Assembly: GCF_013030945.1 (NCBI RefSeq)
Contig: NZ_JABBXF010000006.1
Coordinates: forward strand, 1-64,000
Reading direction: 5' to 3'
From: Streptomyces morookaense
GTDB taxonomy: Bacteria; Actinomycetota; Actinomycetes; Streptomycetales; Streptomycetaceae
DNA length: 64,000 nt
Shown here: piece by piece, positions 1-9,818 of the stretch
How the letters are laid out: each line of letters starts with the position of its first letter
Numbering within the stretch: position 1 is the first letter of the stretch
Made by a program: the position numbers and the translations under genes
Notes under the pieces: model-generated
What the model was told of the DNA's origin: nothing
The model's input: the letters and a program-made list of their open reading frames with translations, nothing else
The model's database searches: none

Positions 1-1002
1 GCCGGGGACACCCCGCCCGGCGGGACCGCCGTCGGTTCGGGGCGGCGCCGCAAGCTCGCGAACCCCGCCGACACCCCCCGCGAGGCCAAGGCGCCGGCCG
101 CCCCGGCGCAAGCCGCACCCGCCCGCCCGCACCCGCTCGGCGCCCCCGAAGCCCGCCCGGAGGGCCGCGCGTTCACGGTCGGCGCCCCGGACGAGGGTTC
201 CGAGGGCCCCGAGCCGCTGGACGGGCCCAACGGCGCCGTCGAGGTCGAGCAGGTGCGGCCGCCGATGGACGACGAGCTGCCCCCGGAGCCGCTGGACAAC
301 CCGCGGCGGCTGCTGGTCTGGCCGGCCCCGGACGCGTCCACGGAGTCCGCGCTGACCGAGCGCGGCTACCGCCCGGTGCTCGTGCACTCGCGCGAGGAGG
401 TCGACGCCCAGAAGGCGGCGTACCCGGCGGCGCTGTTCATCGACCCGCTGACCGGCCCGATCACCCGCACCGCGCTGCAGTCGCTGCGCGAGGCGGCGGT
501 CGTGGCCGAGGTCCCGGTGCTGGTGACGGCCGGCCTCGGGCAGGCCACGCGGGAGGCGGCGTACGGCGCCGACCCGGCCGTCCTGCTCAAGGCGCTGGCC
601 CCGCGCGACAGCGAGATGCACCCGCCGCGGGTGCTGCTGATCGAGGAGCAGGAGCCCGTCGCCAACGCGCTCCGGGCCACCCTGGAACGCCGCGGCATGC
701 ACGTGGTGTGCGCGGCGACGGACGCCGAGGCCGTGCAGCTCGCGCAGCAGACGCACCCGAACCTGGTGGTGATGGACCTGATGCAGGTGCGCCGCCGCCG
801 GGCCGGCATCGTCGACTGGCTGCGCGGCAACGGCCAGTTGCACCGCACGCCGCTCGTCGTCTACACGTCCGCGGACATGGACCCCTCGCAACTGCCGCGC
901 CTGGCATCGGGCGAGACGGTGCTGTTCCTGGCGGAACGCTCGACGAGCGCCGAGGTGCAGGGCCGCATCGTGGACCTGCTGGCGAAGATCGGCACCAACT
1001 AG
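1..1002 (+). CDS. Hybrid sensor kinase C-terminus (partial, receiver-like domains)
   Basis: The reading frame is open from the first base, so the 5' end lies outside the window. The visible part starts with an Ala/Pro-rich linker of about 90 residues. Two receiver-like alpha/beta segments follow. The first (RRLLVWPAPD...) is degenerate. The second has the hallmark PPRVLLIEEQEP start, a central VVMDLM with the candidate phospho-Asp, and a VVYTSAD strand. Such a tail is typical of large multi-HAMP hybrid histidine kinases of Streptomyces, where the receivers act as phosphorelay or protein-interaction modules. The kinase core itself is not visible, so a standalone regulator with a long linker cannot be excluded. 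Confidence 0.7.
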   Translation, partial: AGDTPPGGTAVGSGRRRKLANPADTPREAKAPAAPAQAAPARPHPLGAPEARPEGRAFTVGAPDEGSEGPEPLDGPNGAVEVEQVRPPMDDELPPEPLDNPRRLLVWPAPDASTESALTERGYRPVLVHSREEVDAQKAAYPAALFIDPLTGPITRTALQSLREAAVVAEVPVLVTAGLGQATREAAYGADPAVLLKALAPRDSEMHPPRVLLIEEQEPVANALRATLERRGMHVVCAATDAEAVQLAQQTHPNLVVMDLMQVRRRRAGIVDWLRGNGQLHRTPLVVYTSADMDPSQLPRLASGETVLFLAERSTSAEVQGRIVDLLAKIGTN

Positions 1003-1020
1003 CGTCGGCGGGACCGGCGT

Positions 1021-1602
1021 TCAGGCCCGGGTGAGCCGGCGCGCGGCCGCCCGCAGGGACGCCCTCAGCCGGTCCTGGTCCTCGTCCGTGTCCCCGACGA
1101 CGATCCGCCGCATCTGCGGCTGCACCGTGGACCACGAGGCCAGCGCGATCATCATGAACAGCAGGTCCTGCGCCGGAATGGCATCGCTGATGACGCCCTT
1201 CTCCTGGGCCTCCGTGAAGGCCGCGATCTTGCGCGCGTAGTGGTCCTTGCGCTCCTGCTCGTGCGGGATGCCGCCGGAGCCGTACTCCAGGCCCTCCCAG
1301 AAGACGAGCCGGATCAGGTCGGGATGGGCGGCGTGGTAGTCCACGAGGCGGTCGATCCAGCCGTCGGGGTCCTCCGCGTCGACAGGGATGGCGACGGCGA
1401 GTTCCATCAGCCGCTTCTCCAGGACCTGGGAGAAGAGCTCGGCCTTGTTGCCGAAATAGGCGTAGATCAGCTGCTTGTTGGCCTTGGCCTCGCGCGCGAT
1501 CCGGTCCACGCGCGCCCCGGCGATGCCGTGCGCGGCGAATTCGTCGCTGGCCGCGGCGAAGATACGGGCCTTGGTCGCCTCGGGGTCCCTGGTTGCTCCC
1601 AT
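1021..1602 (-). CDS. TetR family transcriptional regulator
   Basis: A 193-residue repressor-type protein. The N-terminal helix-turn-helix is recognisable as ATKARIFAAASDEFAAHG...GARVDRIAREAKANKQLIYAYFGNKAELF, read here in pieces, and is typical of TetR proteins. The C-terminal helical domain is ligand-binding and not assignable. I chose the ATG at 1602; a TTG six codons upstream is possible but has no better ribosome site. It is transcribed away from an MFS exporter, and the intergenic region contains a 7-bp-arm palindrome, so control of the exporter by this repressor is the likely role (inference). Confidence 0.9.
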   Translation of the reverse strand: MGATRDPEATKARIFAAASDEFAAHGIAGARVDRIAREAKANKQLIYAYFGNKAELFSQVLEKRLMELAVAIPVDAEDPDGWIDRLVDYHAAHPDLIRLVFWEGLEYGSGGIPHEQERKDHYARKIAAFTEAQEKGVISDAIPAQDLLFMMIALASWSTVQPQMRRIVVGDTDEDQDRLRASLRAAARRLTRA

Positions 1603-1660
1603 GGCACACAGCGTAACCAACTATTCGGTTGACAGCGCGCGGACGGCTCTGCGAGATTCA

Positions 1661-1678
1661 CAACCAACCAGTTGGTTG
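1661..1678. promoter_or_regulatory. Candidate TetR operator palindrome
   Basis: CAACCAA-CCAG-TTGGTTG, two perfect 7-bp arms with a 4-bp spacer, lies between the divergent TetR and MFS genes, 30 bp before the MFS start. A weaker related CAAC...GTTG motif sits near 1616-1631 close to the TetR start. The position suits repression of both genes; binding is inferred. Confidence 0.5.
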
Positions 1679-1707
1679 CAAGCACCCCGGGGGAGCCTCC
1701 GCCACTC

Positions 1708-2931
1708 ATGACCGTCACCACGAGACCCACAGCACCCGCAACGCACATAACCGCCGACATCGCAAAGGGCCCGCGGCCCGCCCTCCTGCTCGCCGTCATC
1801 GCGCTGTGCACCGCCGTCACCGCCGCCAACATCTACCTGGCCGCCCCGCTCCTCGGGCTCATCGCCCGCAGCTTCGGCGCCTCGCCCTCCTCCGCCGGCT
1901 GGATCGCCTCCGTCGCCCAACTCGGCTACGCCATCGGCCTGCTGGCCTTCGCCCCGCTCGGGGACACGGCCGACCGCCGCCGCCTCGTCGCCGCGCTGTC
2001 CGGCCTCGCGGGCGCGGCCCTCGTCGCCGCCGGGCTCGCGCCGGGCCTGCCCGCGCTGGCGGCCGCGGTGCTGGTGGCCTGCGCCGGCACGGTCGTCCCG
2101 CAGCTGCTCGTCCCGCTCGTGGCCGAGCGCGCGCCCGCGGACCGGCGCGGTCTGCACGTGGCGGCCGTGGTGGCGGGCCTGTTCACCGGCATCGTCGCGG
2201 CCCGGGTGCTCGGCGGCCTGGCCGGCCAGGCCTTCGGCTGGCGCCCGGTGTTCTTCGGCGCCGCGGCGCTCACGGTGACCGTCGGCCTGCTGACGGCGCT
2301 GATGCTGCCCCGCGAGACGCGCCCGCGGCGCGCGTCCAACCCGCTGAAGAACATCGCCGGCCTCCCCCGCCTGCTGCGCTCCTCGGCCGACCTCCGGGCG
2401 GCGTGCCTGCGCCAGGCCGGCCTGTTCGGCGCGTGGAGCTCCCTGTGGACGACGCTGTCGCTGCTGCTGACGGCACCGCAGCCGTTCCACTTCTCGACGG
2501 GCACGGCGGGCCTCTTCGGCCTGTTCGGCCTGACCTCGACCGCCGTCGCCCCCGTCTCCGGCACGCTGATCGACCGCTTCGGCCCGCGCCGGGTGGTGAC
2601 GGCCGCCTATGTGCTGGCGGCGCTCTCCCTCCCGCTGTTCTGGCTGGGCGGGCACCGGATCTGGGCCCTGTGCGCGGCGGCGGTGCTGATCCACGCCGGT
2701 CTGATGGCGGGCCAAGTGGCCAACCAGACGCGGGCGTTGGGCGCCACGCCGATGCCGTCGACGGCGAACACCGCGTACGTGGTGTCGGCCTTCATCGGCG
2801 GCGCGAGCGCCTCGGCCCTGGCGGGCCCGGCCTTCTCCGCGTGGGGCTGGAACGGGGTGTGTGCGATCGCGGTCGCGTCCGTCGTCGTGGGCTGGCTCGG
2901 AGGCCGGGGGAAGGGGTCGGTCCGGAACTAG
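1708..2931 (+). CDS. MFS transporter (drug/metabolite efflux)
   Basis: A 407-residue integral membrane protein with about twelve hydrophobic segments. The loop-2/3 type signature of DHA1 exporters appears in GYAIGLLAFAPLGDTADRR. The start is ATG at 1708 behind GGGGGAG, although a TTG exists at 1672. The neighbouring divergent TetR gene suggests substrate-inducible export. The substrate cannot be told from sequence. Confidence 0.88.
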   Translation: MTVTTRPTAPATHITADIAKGPRPALLLAVIALCTAVTAANIYLAAPLLGLIARSFGASPSSAGWIASVAQLGYAIGLLAFAPLGDTADRRRLVAALSGLAGAALVAAGLAPGLPALAAAVLVACAGTVVPQLLVPLVAERAPADRRGLHVAAVVAGLFTGIVAARVLGGLAGQAFGWRPVFFGAAALTVTVGLLTALMLPRETRPRRASNPLKNIAGLPRLLRSSADLRAACLRQAGLFGAWSSLWTTLSLLLTAPQPFHFSTGTAGLFGLFGLTSTAVAPVSGTLIDRFGPRRVVTAAYVLAALSLPLFWLGGHRIWALCAAAVLIHAGLMAGQVANQTRALGATPMPSTANTAYVVSAFIGGASASALAGPAFSAWGWNGVCAIAVASVVVGWLGGRGKGSVRN

Positions 2932-3013
2932 TGACTTACCGCCGGATACGGCATCAGAATCGCCCCTGACGCAGTCACGCAGACACGCAGACAAGGGCAA
3001 AGGGGAGGCTCCG

Positions 3014-4666
<1,653 letters not shown>

Positions 4667-4674
4667 CGTGAGCT

Positions 4675-4693
4675 GCGCCCCCGTCGGGGGCGC
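4675..4693. terminator. Hairpin terminator between convergent genes (repeat family copy A)
   Basis: GCGCCCCCG-T-CGGGGGCGC, perfect 9-bp arms, is followed by GGGGAACTGCGCGAGCAACCA. It lies between the acyl-CoA ligase and sigma-factor stops. The trailing sequence is shared with copies at 23226 and 38461. Confidence 0.7.
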
Positions 4694-4723
4694 GGGGAAC
4701 TGCGCGAGCAACCAGGTCCGGCC

Positions 4724-5266
4724 TCAAGCCGCACACGCAAGCTCAGGATCCTCCCGCAACTTCCCGAGCGCACGCGAAACCGCACTCTTCACCGTGCCCA
4801 CGGAAACCCCCATCAGCTCCGCCGTCTGCACCTCGGTCAGATCCTCGTAATACCTGAGGACGACCATCGCCCGCTGCCGGTCCGGCAACCGGTGCACGGC
4901 CCGCCACATCGCATCACGCAGAGCCACCGGCTCTGCGTGATCGCCGGTACCCTGCGGCGCCTCCGGCAGCTCCTCGCAGGGGAACTCGTCGACCCTGCGC
5001 TTGCGCCACTGCGACGTGCGCGTGTTGACCAGCGCCCGGCGCACATAGCCGTCCAGCGCCCGGTGGTCCTCGATGCGGTCCCACGCCAGATACGTCTTGG
5101 TGAGGGCCGTCTGCAGCAGATCCTCGGCATCGCAGGGGTTCGAGGTCAGCGAACGGGCGGTCCGCTGCAGCACCGGACCGCGTGCCCGTACGTACGAGGA
5201 GAACGACGGGTACACGGCGGCCGCGGTGGAGGCGCCGGCACACACGGACGTCGAGGTCACTGTCAT
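4724..5266 (-). CDS. SigE-family (ECF) RNA polymerase sigma factor
   Basis: A 180-residue ECF sigma factor. Region 2 is seen as CDAEDLLQTALTKTYLAWDRI, containing the promoter-melting helix. Region 4 is seen as LPDRQRAMVVLRYYEDLTEVQTAELMGVSVGTVKSAVSRALGKLRE, the -35-binding helix-turn-helix, quoted here as a whole segment in short form. No anti-sigma or membrane partner is encoded next to it, so its control is not evident. The SigE-type subfamily of actinomycetes commonly has stand-alone members. Start ATG at 5266. Confidence 0.88.
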   Translation of the reverse strand: MTVTSTSVCAGASTAAAVYPSFSSYVRARGPVLQRTARSLTSNPCDAEDLLQTALTKTYLAWDRIEDHRALDGYVRRALVNTRTSQWRKRRVDEFPCEELPEAPQGTGDHAEPVALRDAMWRAVHRLPDRQRAMVVLRYYEDLTEVQTAELMGVSVGTVKSAVSRALGKLREDPELACAA

Positions 5267-5390
5267 GCTTCAACGCTAGGAGCGCACCCGACCCCGGCGG
5301 ATCGGCCGGAGGTGCCGAAGCGCGCTCCCCCTCAGGTCGTACGAAACACCGTGGCCACACCTCCTGGAGGGGGAGCCCGGCGGGGCCCGG

Positions 5391-6230
5391 TCAGTCGATC
5401 ACGGCGACCGGCGCGTCGACGAGGTTGCGGTCGATGGTCAGCTTGCGGCCGCCGTAGGTCTCGGTCACATTGCCCGCGTACTGGTGGATCCGGCGGTGCG
5501 GCGCCCAGGCCGTGGAGGACAGCGACGGCTCCTTGGCCGTGTTCGGCGAGGTCTTCCAGCGGGCGAACCAGACGGCCTCGGGAAGGTCGTCCATCCCGGC
5601 CCGGCGGGCGCGCTCCAGGTGGCGGACGCCCGACTCGGCGCTGCTGTAGAAGCCGGGCAGGTAGCCCTTGTCCCTGACGGCGGCGCTCCAGGAGCGGATG
5701 AAGGTGAGGGTGGTGTCGGCGCAGTCGTCGTTCTTGTCGTTGTACGCCTCCATGTCGAGGTAGAGCGCGCTGTGCTGCAGGATGCCGAGCGCGCTCGCGT
5801 CGTGGACGGCGTCCATGCCCTCGTCCCAGCCCTGGTCGTAGGGGTCGTCCCCGATGGGGTAGCCCTTCTTGCTGGCGGCACGGACGCAGGGCGACTGCGA
5901 GCCGACGAAGATCGGCAGGACCTTCCAGCCGAGGTCACGGGCTCCGGAGAGCCAGCGGGCGCTGAGATAGGTCTGGCGCGGGCAGGCCCGGGCGCGGCCG
6001 CTGTAGTAGACGCCCACGGCGCGGTACTCGGACGCGGCCCATGCGCTGAGGGTGGTCAGCGGCGGGGCCTGGCAGGTGTCGAACGCCTGCCCCCGGAAAA
6101 TCGAGGCACTGCCGCCCAGGCCCAGGAGTGCCGGGGCGGCGGTGACGGGCGCTGCTGCCTGGGTGACCACCTGGGCCAGCGCCGCCAACAGGGCGACGAT
6201 GTATCCGATGATCTTCCTTCGTCGGTCCAT
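5391..6230 (-). CDS. Secreted DUF1906 glycoside-hydrolase-like protein
   Basis: A 279-residue exported protein. The signal peptide is KIIGYIVALLAALAQVVTQAAA with cleavage likely after AxA. The mature domain matches the Rv2525c/DUF1906 TIM-barrel family: an opening GQAFDTC, a YYSGRA strand, KVLPIFVGSQSPC, YLDMEAYN with acidic residues at the barrel mouth, and an IHQYAG/IDRNLVD ending. The family is cell-wall associated and thought to act on glycans, but no activity is proven for most members. No clear operon partner. Confidence 0.85.
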   Translation of the reverse strand: MDRRRKIIGYIVALLAALAQVVTQAAAPVTAAPALLGLGGSASIFRGQAFDTCQAPPLTTLSAWAASEYRAVGVYYSGRARACPRQTYLSARWLSGARDLGWKVLPIFVGSQSPCVRAASKKGYPIGDDPYDQGWDEGMDAVHDASALGILQHSALYLDMEAYNDKNDDCADTTLTFIRSWSAAVRDKGYLPGFYSSAESGVRHLERARRAGMDDLPEAVWFARWKTSPNTAKEPSLSSTAWAPHRRIHQYAGNVTETYGGRKLTIDRNLVDAPVAVID

Positions 6231-6284
6231 AAGGGCGAGTCAAGGGGGCCGGACGGGGCCGTCCCGGCGTGACACGCCCTCGGT

Positions 6285-7436
6285 TCATCCGTCTGCGCCG
6301 AGAAGCAGCCCGGACGTGGGAACTCCCGTCCCGGCGGTGACGAGCACATGCGCGACGTCCGCAACTTGGTTGGCCGCACTGCCCCGCAACTGCCGCACGG
6401 CTTCGGCGATGCCGTTCATGCCGTGCAGGTACGCCTCGCCCAGTTGGCCTCCGTGGGTGTTGAGCGGCAGCCGGTCCGCGGCGACGAACTCGCCTGCGCC
6501 GCCCGGTGCGCAGAAGCCGAACTCCTCCAACTGCATGAGGACATGCGGGGTGAAGTGGTCGTAGAGGATACCGACGTCGATGTCGGAGGGCCGCAGCCCG
6601 CTGTCGCGCCACAGCCTGCGCGCGACGACGCCGGCCTCGGGGAGGCGGCCGGGCTCGCCCCGGTAGAAGCTCGTCATCTGCTCCTGGCCCGCGGCGGCGC
6701 CCTGGGCCGCCGCGGTGATCACCGCGGGCGGATGCCGGAGCGTACGGGCCCGTTCGGTGCTCGTGACGACGAAGGCCTGCCCGCCGTCGGTCTCCTGGCA
6801 GCAGTCGAGCAGCCGCAGCGGCTCGGCGATCCAGCGGGAGGCGGCGTGTTCGGCGAGGGTGACGGGACGGCCGTGGAAGTACGCGGCCGGGTTGGTGGCG
6901 GCGTACCGGCGGGCGGTGACGGCGACGTGGCCGAAGACCTCCGGTTCCAGGCCGTGGAGATGGAGATAGCGGCTCGCCTGCACGGCCACCCAGGAGGCCG
7001 GGGTGAGCAGCCCGAACGGCAGCGACCAGCCGAGGGCCACCCCCTCGGCGGAGGGTTCCCGGTGCCGTACGCCCGCGCCGAAGCGGCGGCCGGAACGTTC
7101 GTTGAAGGCGCGGTAGCAGACGACGGCCCGGGCCACGCCGGCCGCGACGGCGAGGGCGGCCTGCAGGACGGTGGCACAGGCGGCGCCGCCGCCGTAGTGG
7201 ACGCGGGAGAAGAAGGACAGCTCCCCGATGCCGGCGGCCCGGGCCACGCCGATCTCGGGGCTGGTGTCCATGGTGAAGGTGACCATGCCGTCGACGTCGC
7301 CGGGTGCGAGCCCGGCGTCGTCCAGCGCGGCCCGTACCGCCTCGGCGGCCAGGGCGAGTTCGCTGCGGCCGGAGTTCTTGGAGAACTCGGTGGCGCCGAT
7401 GCCGGCGATGGCGGCTCTGCCACCGAACGCGCCCAT
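6285..7436 (-). CDS. Thiolase-fold lipid-transfer/aldolase protein (Ltp2-like)
   Basis: A 383-residue thiolase superfamily protein starting with AAIAGIGATEFSKNSGR, typical of SCP-x/lipid-transfer thiolases. A C-terminal GQLGEAYLHGMNGIAEAVRQLRG matches the thiolase His-containing loop. Its start overlaps the upstream MaoC stop (TGATG), so translation is coupled. In Mycobacterium tuberculosis the Ltp2 protein pairs with the DUF35 domain of ChsH2 and performs retro-aldol cleavage in steroid side-chain removal. The same three-gene order is found here. Whether the substrate is a steroid or another branched acyl-CoA is unknown. Confidence 0.85.
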   Translation of the reverse strand: MGAFGGRAAIAGIGATEFSKNSGRSELALAAEAVRAALDDAGLAPGDVDGMVTFTMDTSPEIGVARAAGIGELSFFSRVHYGGGAACATVLQAALAVAAGVARAVVCYRAFNERSGRRFGAGVRHREPSAEGVALGWSLPFGLLTPASWVAVQASRYLHLHGLEPEVFGHVAVTARRYAATNPAAYFHGRPVTLAEHAASRWIAEPLRLLDCCQETDGGQAFVVTSTERARTLRHPPAVITAAAQGAAAGQEQMTSFYRGEPGRLPEAGVVARRLWRDSGLRPSDIDVGILYDHFTPHVLMQLEEFGFCAPGGAGEFVAADRLPLNTHGGQLGEAYLHGMNGIAEAVRQLRGSAANQVADVAHVLVTAGTGVPTSGLLLGADG

Positions 7437-7843
7437 CAGGCACCCCCGCCGGGCAGATCCAGGGTCACGGTGCCGGTGACGTGGCGGCCGAGGCGGTTGG
7501 TGCCGACGACGTCGACGACGACGGTCTCCCCGTCGACGGAGCCGACCGTGCCGTTCAGGACGAGCTCGTCGCCCGGGTGGCTGGGCACGCCGAGCCGGAT
7601 GGCGACCTTGCGCAGGACGGCGTCCGGGCCGAAGTGGTCGGTGAGGTAGCGGCCCACGAGGCCGTTGGTGGTGAGGATGTTCATGAAGATGTCGGGGGCG
7701 CCCTTGGCCCGGGCGGCCTCGGGGTCGTGGTGCACGTCCTGGTAGTCGCGGGAGGCGAGGGCGCCCGCGATGACGAGGGTGCGGGTGACGGGGATGGTGA
7801 GCGGGGGGAGCGTGTCTCCCTTCTTCGGCTCCTTCGGCGTCAT
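7436..7843 (-). CDS. MaoC family enoyl-CoA hydratase (ChsH1-like)
   Basis: A 135-residue single hotdog domain. The hydratase signature SRDYQDVHHD carries the Asp/His pair used for water addition to an enoyl-CoA. ATG at 7843 lies inside the stop of the upstream gene (ATGA overlap) and its own stop overlaps the thiolase start. It therefore sits in the middle of a translationally coupled trio. By analogy with ChsH1-ChsH2 it should form a heteromer with the upstream protein, supplying the catalytic residues. Start chosen from the overlap; a longer in-frame extension upstream is a shadow. Confidence 0.87.
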   Translation of the reverse strand: MTPKEPKKGDTLPPLTIPVTRTLVIAGALASRDYQDVHHDPEAARAKGAPDIFMNILTTNGLVGRYLTDHFGPDAVLRKVAIRLGVPSHPGDELVLNGTVGSVDGETVVVDVVGTNRLGRHVTGTVTLDLPGGGA

Positions 7844-8736
7844 GCGTCCGCCCCCCGGGGCCGGAACACCGGTAACTCCCTGCCCTCGCCCACCCGCTGG
7901 AACTCCAGCTCGACCGGCATGCCGATGCGCACCGCGCCCGGTCCGACCCCGGTGAGGTTGCTGATCATCCGTACTCCTTCGGCGAGTTCGACCAGCACGA
8001 CGGCGTAGGGCGCGTCGAATCCCGGGGCGGGCGGGTGGTGCACGACGACGTACGCGTGCACCGTGCCGGCTCCGGAGGCGTCCACGGCCGTCCAGCGGGG
8101 CGAACCGCAGGCCCCGCAGCCGGGCAGCCAGGGGAAGCGGCGTTCCGCGCAGTCGTCGCACTGCTGGATCAGCAGGCGGTGGGCGGCGACGCCCTCCCAG
8201 AACCCGGCGTTGTCGCGGTTGACGACGGGCTGCGGGCGTTCGGCGGGGCGCGAAGCGGGCGGCGCAGGCGCGTACTTGAGGATGCGGAAGCGCTGGATGC
8301 CCGCGAGTTCGCCGTTGGCGCGGATCTCGGTGCGCCGGGTGAGGAAGTGGCCGCTGCCGAGCCGGGTCGTCTTGCGCGGCGAGACCGACTCGATCACGGA
8401 GTCGAACGTGATCTCGTCGCCGGGGCGCAGGGGCCGCAGGTACTCCTGTTCGCAGTCGGTGGCGACGACGGCGGTGAAGCCCGCGCCGTCGAGGAGGGCG
8501 AACACCTCGGCGAGGGCGACGGATCGGGCGGCAGGGCCGCCGAGCCCCGGCATGGTCCAGACCTGGAGCATGGTGGCCGGGGCAACGGCGTCCGCGCCGC
8601 GATAGGCGGGGCCGGTGTCGCCCAGCGCCTCGCACCAGTGCCTGATCATGGGGCGGTTGACGGGGTCGGGCCCGCGGCCCGCGACGGCGGCGGGGCGCCC
8701 TTCGTACAGCTTGAGGAGCTGGTGGAGGTCGCTCAC
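7840..8736 (-). CDS. Fused MaoC-like / DUF35 OB-fold protein (ChsH2-like)
   Basis: A 298-residue two-domain protein. The N-terminal half is a hotdog domain lacking the Asp-x4-His catalytic signature. The C-terminal half has a zinc ribbon, CDDC...CGAC, followed by an OB-fold (GTVHAYVVVHHPP...AVVLVELAEGVRM). This architecture equals mycobacterial ChsH2, whose DUF35 half recruits the Ltp2 aldolase. GTG at 8736 is the likely start because the upstream in-frame residues are low-complexity. First gene of the three-gene operon. Confidence 0.87.
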   Translation of the reverse strand: MSDLHQLLKLYEGRPAAVAGRGPDPVNRPMIRHWCEALGDTGPAYRGADAVAPATMLQVWTMPGLGGPAARSVALAEVFALLDGAGFTAVVATDCEQEYLRPLRPGDEITFDSVIESVSPRKTTRLGSGHFLTRRTEIRANGELAGIQRFRILKYAPAPPASRPAERPQPVVNRDNAGFWEGVAAHRLLIQQCDDCAERRFPWLPGCGACGSPRWTAVDASGAGTVHAYVVVHHPPAPGFDAPYAVVLVELAEGVRMISNLTGVGPGAVRIGMPVELEFQRVGEGRELPVFRPRGADA

Positions 8737-8795
8737 GGTTTCTGACTGTCCGTCAGATCTCCGGGAACTGTCAAGGCCCGCGCACCAACGCCGCG

Positions 8796-8819
8796 GCGGC
8801 GGCACCGGAGTGCCGCCGC
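8796..8819 (-). terminator. Hairpin terminator
   Basis: GCGGCGGCAC-CGGA-GTGCCGCCGC, perfect 10-bp stem with a tetraloop, lies downstream of the small secreted-protein gene that ends at 8894 on the minus strand. Confidence 0.55.
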
Positions 8820-8893
8820 GCGGTTCGTACAGACCCTGTCCACTCTCACCACATCACCCGGTGCATGACTCCCGGGCGGGGGTCACTCCGGGC

Positions 8894-9205
8894 TCACCAG
8901 AGGTTGGTGAAGCGGACGGTGACATTGTCCTGGCGGATCGCCGTATGGCCGGACCTGTTGACGCTGGCCGTATTGGCCTGGTTACTGGCCCCTGTGCCGG
9001 TGGACTGCTGTTGCGTGGTGTCCGAGTTGCCGTGGTTGTTGTGGCCCACGCCGCTCCCGACGAGGCCGGCCGCGGCAGCGTTCGATCCCCGGTTGGCCAG
9101 CTGACCGCCGTCGTCGGCCTGGGCCATTCCGGAGAAGAGCAGGACAGCCATGGGCAGGGCCGCGACAGCGGCGAGAACGCGGGCGGCAGTGCGGGTGCTT
9201 GCCAT
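8894..9205 (-). CDS. Small secreted Asn/Gln/Ser/Thr-rich protein
   Basis: A 103-residue protein with a clear signal peptide (VLAAVAALPMAVLLFSGMAQA, cleavage after AQA). The mature chain of about 70 residues is low in charge, rich in N, Q, S, T and G (NNHGNSDTTQQQSTGTGASNQ) and ends VTVRFTNLW. A strong ribosome site GGAGG lies six bases before the ATG. It has no cysteine, so it is not a classical short chaplin. Composition recalls amyloid-forming surface proteins of aerial hyphae, but I do not recognise a family. Confidence 0.7.
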   Translation of the reverse strand: MASTRTAARVLAAVAALPMAVLLFSGMAQADDGGQLANRGSNAAAAGLVGSGVGHNNHGNSDTTQQQSTGTGASNQANTASVNRSGHTAIRQDNVTVRFTNLW

Positions 9206-9818
9206 CTCATTCCTCCAGTACGGAACTACGAACTACCGGTCGTTGCCAGGTGGTTGGCCGACCGCCCCGGCGCTGTTTCGACGTCGCGAATCCAGAATTG
9301 CCCACCGAATCTCCACCGAACCCACCTCCGCTCCCCATTCCCTCGCAAGCATGACCGGCTGCGGATAAACCTCCACCACCGCCGCACGGCCTGCGCCGGG
9401 CCCCACCGGATGCCCCCGGAATCCGTACGTCCCACGGAAGAAATCGTTTCGGCAGGGCCCCCGCGCGTGCTTCGAAAGACCCCGGACGGCCGAGCCTCGG
9501 ACCGCGGAAGGGCGCATGCCGCGGTGTCCACTCCCCGCCCCCGCGGCCGACGCCGCGATATCCGGATCATCCGATGCCCGGCACCGCCCGGGACCGCATA
9601 TCGGCCGCCACCGACCGCATTTCGGATGTTCCGGGCCACCCGGCGTGGCCCCGCGTGCTCCCACCGCCCGAAACGGGGGATGTGCGGCATGACGGCCCGG
9701 TCCGCGGCCCCGGTGAGCACACCCCAAGTACCGCCGTGATCAGGCACGTTCACCTGCAGGAACCCCGGACCGCGGTCCCCGCCGCACACCCGTCGTCCGA
9801 GGAACCGGAAGGTGCCCG
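9206..9818. other. Intergenic region without a supported gene
   Basis: 613 bp between the divergent secreted-protein and GGDEF genes. Open frames exist on both strands but are arginine/proline-rich, lack ribosome sites and look like GC-driven shadows. It may hold both promoters. I see no strong hairpin or RNA motif. Confidence 0.5.

Noticed and set aside
9226..9789. Open frames on both strands in the gap before the GGDEF gene
   Set aside because: No ribosome site, no family resemblance and composition of shadow frames; left as intergenic.
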